A stretch of 6,115 nt of DNA from positions 1 to 6,115 of the forward strand of contig QMYO01000110.1 in NCBI GenBank assembly GCA_003662715.1, read 5' to 3'. Each line of letters starts with the position of its first letter. Positions within the stretch are counted from its first letter, which is position 1. Below, piece after piece: positions 1-5,465 of this stretch. Made by a program: the position numbers and the translations under genes. The stretch comes from Candidatus Bathyarchaeota archaeon. Its GTDB lineage: Archaea > Thermoproteota > Bathyarchaeia > Bathyarchaeales > Bathyarchaeaceae. The notes beneath the pieces are model-generated. The model saw nothing but the letters and a program-made list of their open reading frames with translations, was not told the DNA's origin and made no database searches.

Positions 1-624
1 AATTCAAGTAATACATGGGCTAATGTAACTGTTGACGTGGGCTCAGAGAATCCGAATTGGACTTCTTCACCTAATTCTCCAGACTGGGGAAACATAACTG
101 GATTAGAATTTAAATTAGCTTGGTCAACTTCTGACGCTGCAAATCTAACATTGAAAATTGATGATTTGCATTTTGGAAAATATGTTTCCTTATTTGCAGT
201 AGCTGCCTTCGACATCATTTTTTACTTCTCCGTAGATGCCTTTATCGCTTTCTTCCTTAATTGGGCTATATACGGAATATTACTGTTGATGTTTACGATG
301 ATGCTTGGCGGAAAAGCAGGCTCGTTAACGAGATTTTTCGTTGTTATAGGACACGTTTTTATCATTACAACACTTTACCTTCTGATTAACACATTACTTT
401 TCTCAACGCTTCCACAAATAACAGCTGAGACTTTCCAGGAAAAATGGCTCTCCAACTGGGCATTCCAGCTGGGATATCATCTCGACTTCACATTTAAAGC
501 ATGGATGGCAGTGCTGTTTGCAATTGCAATACATTCTTTGAGTAAGGTTACATGGATAAAAGCAGCTGTTATATCTGCAATTGCTTCAATTCTCGGTTTC
601 TTTTTCACTTTAGCGGTCTTGTAA
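1..624 (+). CDS. Yip1-like multi-spanning membrane protein with extracytoplasmic segment (5' partial)
   Basis: The frame is open from base 1 to the TAA at 622-624, so the N-terminus lies off the left edge; the GTG at 37 is only an in-frame codon, with no reason to be the start. The visible 207 residues have two parts. Residues 1-60 are soluble and rich in Asn, Ser, Thr and Trp, ending in an alternating pattern (NLTLKIDDLHFG) like the last strand of a carbohydrate-binding-type beta sandwich. They contain five N-x-S/T sequons (N1, N8, N19, N31, N48), which suits exposure outside the cell and archaeal N-glycosylation. Five hydrophobic segments follow at about 61-78, 81-103, 111-136, 163-180 and 185-207, the last running to the C-terminus. 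Number and spacing resemble Yip1-type membrane domains, but I see no diagnostic motif, so the family call is tentative and the function unknown. It converges with the lipoate ligase gene and is not part of the redox operon. Confidence 0.72.
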   Translation, partial: NSSNTWANVTVDVGSENPNWTSSPNSPDWGNITGLEFKLAWSTSDAANLTLKIDDLHFGKYVSLFAVAAFDIIFYFSVDAFIAFFLNWAIYGILLLMFTMMLGGKAGSLTRFFVVIGHVFIITTLYLLINTLLFSTLPQITAETFQEKWLSNWAFQLGYHLDFTFKAWMAVLFAIAIHSLSKVTWIKAAVISAIASILGFFFTLAVL

Positions 625-628
625 TGCG

Positions 629-636
629 AAAAAGAA
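629..636 (-). terminator. Possible oligo-T terminator after the lipoate ligase gene
   Basis: On the minus strand the sequence CTTCTTTTTC begins about 27 bases past the lplA stop codon. Archaeal transcription often ends at such short T-rich tracts without a hairpin. It lies in the 39-base convergent gap, whose only other structure is the 8-base palindrome TGGCGCCA at 643-650. The evidence is base composition and position only. Confidence 0.28.
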
Positions 637-663
637 GCTCTGTGGCGCCAGCAAATGAACGTT

Positions 664-1467
664 TCAAACCTTGCCTGTAAGGTTCCATTCATCTACCGTA
701 AATTTTTCTCTGCGAAGTTTTTCCGCGAGACTTCGCTCGTAACTTGTTAACTCTCCTTCTATAAGTTGGATGTTTAACGCTTTTTGAAAGCCCGTAACTA
801 GAGCTTGATATGCGCTATCCAGGGATATGGTTGAGTTGAGTTCATGTTTAATAGATGTCAACCTTTTCTGAGCTATGTTCAATACTTCCTCTAGGGATTT
901 TGCCCAAGGAACCTTAAGAAACGTAAACATCTTCTCCAAGTCTATGTCTAAAAGAAATGAACCATGCTGAAGCAGCACTCCTTTCTTGTGAGATTGGGCA
1001 CTTCCAGAGATTTTCCTCCCACCTATTGCAATGTTTGGGCAATGCTTCGGGTCTCCAAGATTAAAATCTGCCGTGACACCTAGGGCTTTAGCTGCTTCAA
1101 TTAAACCGTTACAGATAAGATTGTAGGCGACAATCACATCCGTTGACCCTAAATCTTTTTCATTCACAACCACGCTGTAGGTTATCTCGCCGTCGCAGTC
1201 ATGATAGACGGCTCCTCCACCCGTAATTCTTCTCACAACGTCCACTCCGTGTTTCTCACAGTTTTCTATGTGGACCTCTTGGGAGATATTTTGGAAGCGA
1301 CCGATTGTGACGGCGGAGGGCTTCCACTGATAAAAGCGTAGGGTGTTGGGCACTGTTCCCTCTATTCTGGCTTTCATAATAGCTTCGTCGATAGCCATGT
1401 TTGTGAATGCATCGTTAACCTCAAGTTTCAGCAGTCTCCAAGGGTTCATTTCTAATCCACTTGACAT
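664..1467 (-). CDS. lplA: Lipoate-protein ligase A family protein (lipoate/octanoate transferase fold)
   Basis: This 267-residue protein belongs to the LplA/LipB/LipM family, which attaches lipoate or octanoate to a lysine of a carrier such as glycine-cleavage H protein or a 2-oxoacid dehydrogenase E2. Visible marks are the N-terminal WRLL...NMAIDEAI (about 10-30), the lipoyl-AMP-binding RRITGGGAVYHD (79-90), and GGRKISGSAQ (149-158) with the family's key lysine at K152, followed by GVLLQHGSFLLDID. A C-terminal stretch ending KFTVDEWN (255-262) is typical. Length fits the catalytic domain without the large accessory domain of E. coli LplA; some archaea carry that domain as a separate LplB, and none is in this window. 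C143, just before the lysine motif, leaves a LipM-type cysteine transferase possible. The start at 1467 has no Shine-Dalgarno; the in-frame ATG at 1447-1449 (residue 7, MNPWRLL) fits family N-termini better and may be the true start. A TATA-like box lies upstream, so it may have its own promoter. Confidence 0.9.
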   Translation of the reverse strand: MSSGLEMNPWRLLKLEVNDAFTNMAIDEAIMKARIEGTVPNTLRFYQWKPSAVTIGRFQNISQEVHIENCEKHGVDVVRRITGGGAVYHDCDGEITYSVVVNEKDLGSTDVIVAYNLICNGLIEAAKALGVTADFNLGDPKHCPNIAIGGRKISGSAQSHKKGVLLQHGSFLLDIDLEKMFTFLKVPWAKSLEEVLNIAQKRLTSIKHELNSTISLDSAYQALVTGFQKALNIQLIEGELTSYERSLAEKLRREKFTVDEWNLTGKV

Positions 1468-1473
1468 ACATGG

Positions 1474-1485
1474 TTAACTTGTTAA
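1474..1485. repeat. Short inverted repeat upstream of lplA
   Basis: TTAACTTGTTAA is a perfect inverted repeat (arms TTAAC and GTTAA, two-base centre). It lies 7-18 bases before the lplA ATG and 30-40 bases downstream of the TATA-like box, around or just after the expected transcription start, where an archaeal repressor could bind. It is short and AT-rich, so chance is a real alternative. Confidence 0.25.
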
Positions 1486-1514
1486 TTTTGGTTTTGATTC
1501 TAAAAAATCACTTG

Positions 1515-1522
1515 AAAATATA
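1515..1522 (-). promoter_or_regulatory. TATA-like box of lplA
   Basis: On the minus strand this reads TATATTTT inside CCGTATATTTTCAAG, a good match to the AT-rich archaeal TATA element. It is about 50 bases before the annotated start, which puts a transcription start near 1493 and a leader of roughly 25 bases (about 44 to the internal ATG). It lies in the 102-base gap after the HIT gene. No transcript evidence can be read from sequence. Confidence 0.35.
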
Positions 1523-1569
1523 CGGTAAAGAGGCGGTTGAACTGGATGGGTCTTGAAGATATATGCGTT

Positions 1570-2004
1570 CTATATGCGCTTTATCATACTTGCTCGAATT
1601 CTTTCAGCAATCTCATCCAATTCTTTTCTATCTGGTTTAACGCCGTAGCTAGGACCGAATTTTATTCTGAAACCGTCGCCTCTGAATCTTGGAATCACAT
1701 GTAAATGAACGTGAAATATCTCTTGAGAAGCAGCTTCTCCATCAGCTAAGTGCAAATTTACTCCTTCACATTTTACGCCTGATTGTCTGAGAGCATCAGC
1801 CACACGCATAGCAACTTTGAACATATACGCCCCTAACTCTGGGTTAAGTTCAGATAATTGCGCAACGTGGGTTTTTGGAATAATTAAAACATGTCCTGGA
1901 TTCACTGGTTGAATGTCCATGAAAGCCATAACTTTTTCATCGCCGTAAACTATGCTTGCAGGCTCAGTGCCTTTAACAATGCGACAGAAAACGCAATCCT
2001 CCAA
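1570..2004 (-). CDS. HIT-family (histidine triad) nucleotide-binding protein
   Basis: This 144-residue cytosolic protein is a complete HIT-domain protein; relatives hydrolyse dinucleoside polyphosphates (Ap4A type) or nucleoside phosphoramidates (HINT type), with the middle histidine as the nucleophile. The histidine triad HVHLHV is at 98-103 (H98, H100, H102) followed by IPRF, and the upstream conserved Asn is N83. The N-terminus DCVFCRI carries C4 and C7, the CxxC that helps bind zinc in part of the family, with H46 in the PKTHV stretch as a plausible partner. DIQPVNPGHVLIIPK (30-44) is the usual hydrophobic core. The start is TTG at 2002-2004: no in-frame ATG lies between it and the upstream stop, and GAGGT sits 7 bases ahead of it. 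The gap to hdrA is 105 bases with its own TATA-like element, so it need not belong to the redox operon. The exact substrate cannot be told from the sequence. Confidence 0.93.
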   Translation of the reverse strand: MEDCVFCRIVKGTEPASIVYGDEKVMAFMDIQPVNPGHVLIIPKTHVAQLSELNPELGAYMFKVAMRVADALRQSGVKCEGVNLHLADGEAASQEIFHVHLHVIPRFRGDGFRIKFGPSYGVKPDRKELDEIAERIRASMIKRI

Positions 2005-2011
2005 CTCGTAA

Positions 2012-2016
2012 ACCTC
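2012..2016 (-). promoter_or_regulatory. Shine-Dalgarno of the HIT gene (fixes the TTG start)
   Basis: Minus-strand GAGGT followed by a 7-base spacer (TTACGAG) and TTG. It is the only good ribosome-binding site before the conserved DCVFCRI N-terminus and settles the non-ATG start. Confidence 0.75.
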
Positions 2017-2055
2017 AAATTTGTCAATCAGCTGAAACTCTTATTTGCATAGTTG

Positions 2056-2063
2056 TATTTTAG
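2056..2063 (-). promoter_or_regulatory. TATA-like box of the HIT gene
   Basis: Minus-strand CTAAAATA within CTCTAAAATAC, about 52 bases before the TTG start, predicts a transcription start near 2033 and a leader that still includes the GAGGT site. It is a weak consensus in an AT-rich gap. Confidence 0.3.
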
Positions 2064-2109
2064 AGCTTTTTTAGTCTCTAATTATTGTAGAAATTTCAAA
2101 TGTGTGTGT

Positions 2110-4536
2110 TTATTTCTTTTTTCGTGCAAGCATTTTCTCAAGCGTTGGTCGCAGTTTCTCGTTTTCCGCTTTAATCTTCTCCTTCCCCAGCGCTTTCATC
2201 TGATCAGTCATCTCCTTGATGACGCTAGCAAACTTCACTCCTTCCGCCGCAGATATGTAATCAACTCTAAACCGTTCAGGACTGAGCCCAAGCTTTTCAA
2301 GCACCATCCTCAAGGCGTCGGTTCTTTTCTTCATCCACACATTCCCCGAAATATAATGACAATCATATGGAAGATGGCAAGCAGCTACAAGCACCATACC
2401 AGCGCCCAGCCTAAACGCCTCCAGAATGAAGTCTTTGTCCACACGCCCCGAACACATGACTCGTATCGCCCGCATGGTTGGAGGATACTCGAAGCGACTA
2501 GTGCCTGCGAGGTCGGCGCCCGCATAGCTACACCAATTGCATAGGAAAGCCAATATCTTGTCTTCAGGATTCTCCTCTAAAGCGGAGTGAATCTGCGACA
2601 TAATCTGAGCGTCAGTGAAATGCATTTGAGTGATAGCATCTGATGGACAATCAGCGACACAGGTGCCGCAGCCGTGACACATAGCGGTTGTGACTCGAGC
2701 GGGTTCTCCCTCAGGAGCTTTTATAGCTCCATATGCACAGCGCTGTTCACAAATGCCACACTTCACCTTCGTGTTTCTACACTTGCTAGGATCAACCACC
2801 GCTATGATAGGCTCAATCTTCCACTTCTTCTTAGAAAGGATAGTAGCTGCTCGTGAAGCTGCTCCGCTACCTTGAGAAACACTGTAAGGTATGTCTTTAG
2901 GTCCCTGACAAGCCCCAGCTAAGAAAATTCCATCCACAGGAGTGTCTAAAGGCTTCAATTTCGGATGACTCTCCATGAAGAAGCCGTCAGCACCTCTAGT
3001 AAGACTTAGAATTCTCGCCACCTCATCGGTGCCTGGGCTGGGAATTGCTGCGGTGCAAAGAACCACGAGTTCTGCCCCTATTTCAATGGGGTCTCCCAGT
3101 GTCATGTCCTCTGCTCGGATAGTTATATCCTTGGTTTTCGGGTCTTCTAGCAGATGCACGGCTCTTCCTCGAATAAAGTTGACGCCCAGTTCGCGGGCTC
3201 TCTGATAGAATTCCTCATAGCCTTTGAAATGAGCACGCAAGTCCATGTAGAGTATGTAAACCTCTACGTCGTCTTTGTATTTCTCCTTTAACAGAATCGC
3301 ATTTTTTAGAGCGTACATGCAGCAAAATCCTGTGCAGTAGGGATACTTGTTTACATCTCTTGAACCTACACATTGAATGAAGGCTACAGTGTGCGGTTTC
3401 TGACCATCTGAAGCCCGTACAACCTTTCCACCCGTTGGACCAGCCGCCAAAATCAGTCTCTCAAACTCTAGAGCCGTGATAACGTTGTCGTATCGACCAT
3501 AGCCGTACAGGCCGTCATCATAAGGTCTGTAAATGTCGTATCCCGTCGCCACTATAATTGCTCCAACTTCAAGTTCAATTTCTTCCGGCTTCTGGTCAAA
3601 GTTGATGGCTTGACGGGCACCACAAGCATCAATACACTTGTAACATTCAATGCAGTGGTCCATGTTGATTGTGTAAACAAGAGGAACAGCTTGATCGAAG
3701 GGAACAGATATTGCTTTTCGCACGCCCATGTTCTCGTCCCATTCGTTCGGGTAATCTACGGGACAGACATCTCTACATTCACCACAGCCAGTGCAGTTTT
3801 CAGCTATAACGTATCTAGGATTTTTCCGAATCTTCACTCTGAAGTTACCTACGTATCCTTCCACGCTGAGGAGGTCAGCGTACGATATTATTTCGATATT
3901 AGGGTGGCGGGAAACGTCCACCATTTTAGGTCCTTCGATGCAAATGGAACAGTCTAACGTGGGAAAGGTCTTGTCCAGCTGCGCCATGTGACCTCCAATG
4001 CTTTCACTTTTTTCAACAAGATACACCTTGAAACCCATATCAGCGAGGTCTAATGCGGTGCTAATACCTGCAATTCCTCCACCCACAACCATAGCTTTGT
4101 TTGTCACAGGAACCTCAAGAACTTCAAGGCCTTGAAGCAGCCTCGCCTTCGCTACCGCCATTTTTATGATTTCCTTCGCCTTTTCCGTGGCTTCTTTGGG
4201 TGTACTTGGATGACACCAGGAAGAAAACTCTCGGATGTTAGCCATTTCGAAAAGGTAAGGGTTGAGACCAGCTTCTGCAACGCATCGGCGGAAGGTTGGT
4301 TCGTGCATGCGTGGTGAACAGGCAGCTACTACAACTCTGTTTAGATTGTGTTCTTTTATTCCTTTTCTAATTTCATCTTGCCCTGGGTCAGCGCATGTGT
4401 AACGATTATCTTTTACGTAAACCACGTTTGGCAATGTGCGGGCATACTCAACCAGTGCAGCGATGTCGATTACACCAGCGATGTTGAGGCCACAGTGGCA
4501 GATGAAAACTCCTATTCTTGGTTCTTCTTCAGCCAT
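2110..4536 (-). CDS. hdrA: HdrA-MvhD fusion: FAD-dependent, multi-cluster electron-bifurcating subunit
   Basis: This 808-residue soluble flavoprotein is the core of heterodisulfide-reductase-type electron bifurcation. In methanogens HdrA splits electron pairs at FAD between ferredoxin and HdrBC; the MvhD domain passes electrons in from a hydrogenase, formate dehydrogenase or F420H2. Domains in order: N-terminal HdrA domain with CHCG (C13, C15) and further cysteines C48, C73, C84; Rossmann FAD site VVGGGIAG from 150, then EKSESIGGHM and TLDCSIC (C196, C199); inserted ferredoxin with C248/251/254/258 and C295/298/301/305; QCVGSR and CCMYA (C389, C401, C405, C406); second FAD region GIFLAGACQGP (about 539-549); C-terminal ferredoxin with C586/593/596/600 and C620/623/626/630; MvhD domain about 660-783 with C666, C669, C695, C720, C726 for a [2Fe-2S] cluster. 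The same fusion is known as Methanosarcina HdrA2. ATG at 4534-4536 is chosen because GGAGGT lies 9 bases upstream; the TTG at 4557 would place this site inside the gene. No hdrB or hdrC adjoins it. Confidence 0.96.
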   Translation of the reverse strand: MAEEEPRIGVFICHCGLNIAGVIDIAALVEYARTLPNVVYVKDNRYTCADPGQDEIRKGIKEHNLNRVVVAACSPRMHEPTFRRCVAEAGLNPYLFEMANIREFSSWCHPSTPKEATEKAKEIIKMAVAKARLLQGLEVLEVPVTNKAMVVGGGIAGISTALDLADMGFKVYLVEKSESIGGHMAQLDKTFPTLDCSICIEGPKMVDVSRHPNIEIISYADLLSVEGYVGNFRVKIRKNPRYVIAENCTGCGECRDVCPVDYPNEWDENMGVRKAISVPFDQAVPLVYTINMDHCIECYKCIDACGARQAINFDQKPEEIELEVGAIIVATGYDIYRPYDDGLYGYGRYDNVITALEFERLILAAGPTGGKVVRASDGQKPHTVAFIQCVGSRDVNKYPYCTGFCCMYALKNAILLKEKYKDDVEVYILYMDLRAHFKGYEEFYQRARELGVNFIRGRAVHLLEDPKTKDITIRAEDMTLGDPIEIGAELVVLCTAAIPSPGTDEVARILSLTRGADGFFMESHPKLKPLDTPVDGIFLAGACQGPKDIPYSVSQGSGAASRAATILSKKKWKIEPIIAVVDPSKCRNTKVKCGICEQRCAYGAIKAPEGEPARVTTAMCHGCGTCVADCPSDAITQMHFTDAQIMSQIHSALEENPEDKILAFLCNWCSYAGADLAGTSRFEYPPTMRAIRVMCSGRVDKDFILEAFRLGAGMVLVAACHLPYDCHYISGNVWMKKRTDALRMVLEKLGLSPERFRVDYISAAEGVKFASVIKEMTDQMKALGKEKIKAENEKLRPTLEKMLARKKK

Positions 4537-4537
4537 T

Positions 4538-5464
4538 TTAAGCAGACCTCCCACCAAGCCGTTTTTTCACAGCTAACTGAGTTCTACCGCCTCCTTTAGC
4601 TCGCAACTCCTTCACCACTCCCTTTGTGGAAGTAAGCTTTTCAAGAGCCTTGTTCCATGCTCCAGAACGAACTGGAGTGTGGCGTATATAAGTTCTCTCA
4701 AACTCTAACGCTCCCTCAACTGGACAAACAATCTTGCAAGTTCCGCAGTACACACAAAACGTTTCGTTAACGTGCACTTTTCCATCCTCCTCTGAAAGAT
4801 ATAGGGCTCCAGTGATTGGGCAAACATCCAGACAGTCTTGGCAGCCTTCTGGACACTTTTCACGGTTTATGTTGATGATACCGTGAAATATCTTTCGAAC
4901 ATGAATAGCTCCTTTTGGACACTTAACTTCACATATGCGACAGCACGGACAAAACTCTTTCTTTATATCCACATCGACAGTAAGGTTTTCTTTATCCGAT
5001 ACGGATTCTATATCCTTAACTTCTTGTTCATCTGGAGTTCGCACAGTAACTTTGATAAGATTTAGCGGACAAGCTTGCTCGCAGTCTACACAACCCACAT
5101 CACATTTAGTCGTGTCAACCTCTATTTCCCGAATGAATTGTGGGAAGCTCTCGCTATCCACTACAGCGACCCAAGGTTCGCCGTTTACTCTGTGGTCTAG
5201 TGCTCCAAATGGGCAGAGGGTATTACATATCCCGCAGTATTGACATTTCTTTTCGTCAAAGTCGACAAATGGGGGTTTTGCCTTTTCTCCTTCTACTTTA
5301 GGAACCCGTTTAAGCTCAATGGCGTCCCTAGGGCAAATCTCCACGCAGATTCCGCAGCCAGGACATCGAGTCTTATCTAGAGTTAGAGTATATCTTTTGA
5401 CATGCAGCCTTCTTTCGATGGTAAGCGCGTTCTCAGTTTCAGTCTTTGACTCTTTCATGGGCAT
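4538..5464 (-). CDS. Polyferredoxin with six predicted [4Fe-4S] clusters
   Basis: This 308-residue soluble protein has no membrane segment and six four-cysteine ferredoxin motifs: C34/37/40/44, C74/77/80/84, C121/125/128/132, C172/175/178/182, C204/208/211/215 and C237/240/243/247, each ending in Cys-Pro. Motifs 3 and 5 have C-x3-C at the start instead of C-x2-C; motif 4 has an extra C174. Such proteins are electron wires. Position directly before hdrA points to shuttling electrons to or from HdrA-MvhD. The layout and the basic tail after the last cluster (about 256-308, HTPVRSGAWNKALEKL) recall FwdF-type polyferredoxins, which have eight clusters; I am not sure enough to name it. The start at 5464 follows GGAGG by 8 bases; ATG at 5477-5479 and 5456-5458 are weaker options. 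The frame stays open to an ATG at 5605, but that extension overlaps the regulator and has no ferredoxin features. The stop is one base before the hdrA ATG. Confidence 0.92.
   Translation of the reverse strand: MPMKESKTETENALTIERRLHVKRYTLTLDKTRCPGCGICVEICPRDAIELKRVPKVEGEKAKPPFVDFDEKKCQYCGICNTLCPFGALDHRVNGEPWVAVVDSESFPQFIREIEVDTTKCDVGCVDCEQACPLNLIKVTVRTPDEQEVKDIESVSDKENLTVDVDIKKEFCPCCRICEVKCPKGAIHVRKIFHGIININREKCPEGCQDCLDVCPITGALYLSEEDGKVHVNETFCVYCGTCKIVCPVEGALEFERTYIRHTPVRSGAWNKALEKLTSTKGVVKELRAKGGGRTQLAVKKRLGGRSA
4546..4551 (-). promoter_or_regulatory. Shine-Dalgarno of hdrA inside the polyferredoxin 3' end
   Basis: Minus-strand GGAGGT, 9 bases before the hdrA ATG, lies in the last codons (Gly-Arg-Ser) of the polyferredoxin gene. 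It decides the hdrA start at 4536 and indicates translational coupling. Confidence 0.85.
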
Positions 5465-5465
5465 T

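Noticed and set aside
643..650. Palindrome TGGCGCCA between the convergent genes
   Set aside because: It has no loop and only an 8-base extent, so it cannot form a stable terminator hairpin.
477..692. A 71-residue minus-strand open frame spanning the lplA end and the membrane gene
   Set aside because: It overlaps the well-supported coding sequence of both neighbours, and its sequence has no domain-like pattern.
740..1485. An 11-base match TAACTTGTTAA at 740-750 and 1475-1485
   Set aside because: One copy is inside lplA coding sequence with no matching context. A short AT-rich match such as this is expected by chance.
1560..1578. Direct repeat TATATGCG at 1560-1567 and 1571-1578
   Set aside because: Two 8-base copies across the HIT stop codon, one partly coding. 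There is too little to call a regulatory element.
2053..2544. A 163-residue plus-strand open frame
   Set aside because: It is antisense to the conserved C-terminal MvhD region of hdrA, has no ribosome-binding site or recognisable motif, and its composition is what an antisense of Lys/Glu-rich coding gives.
4537..4557. hdrA start at the TTG of 4555-4557
   Set aside because: The seven extra codons contain the GGAGGT that serves the ATG at 4536, and family N-termini begin close to the CHCG motif.
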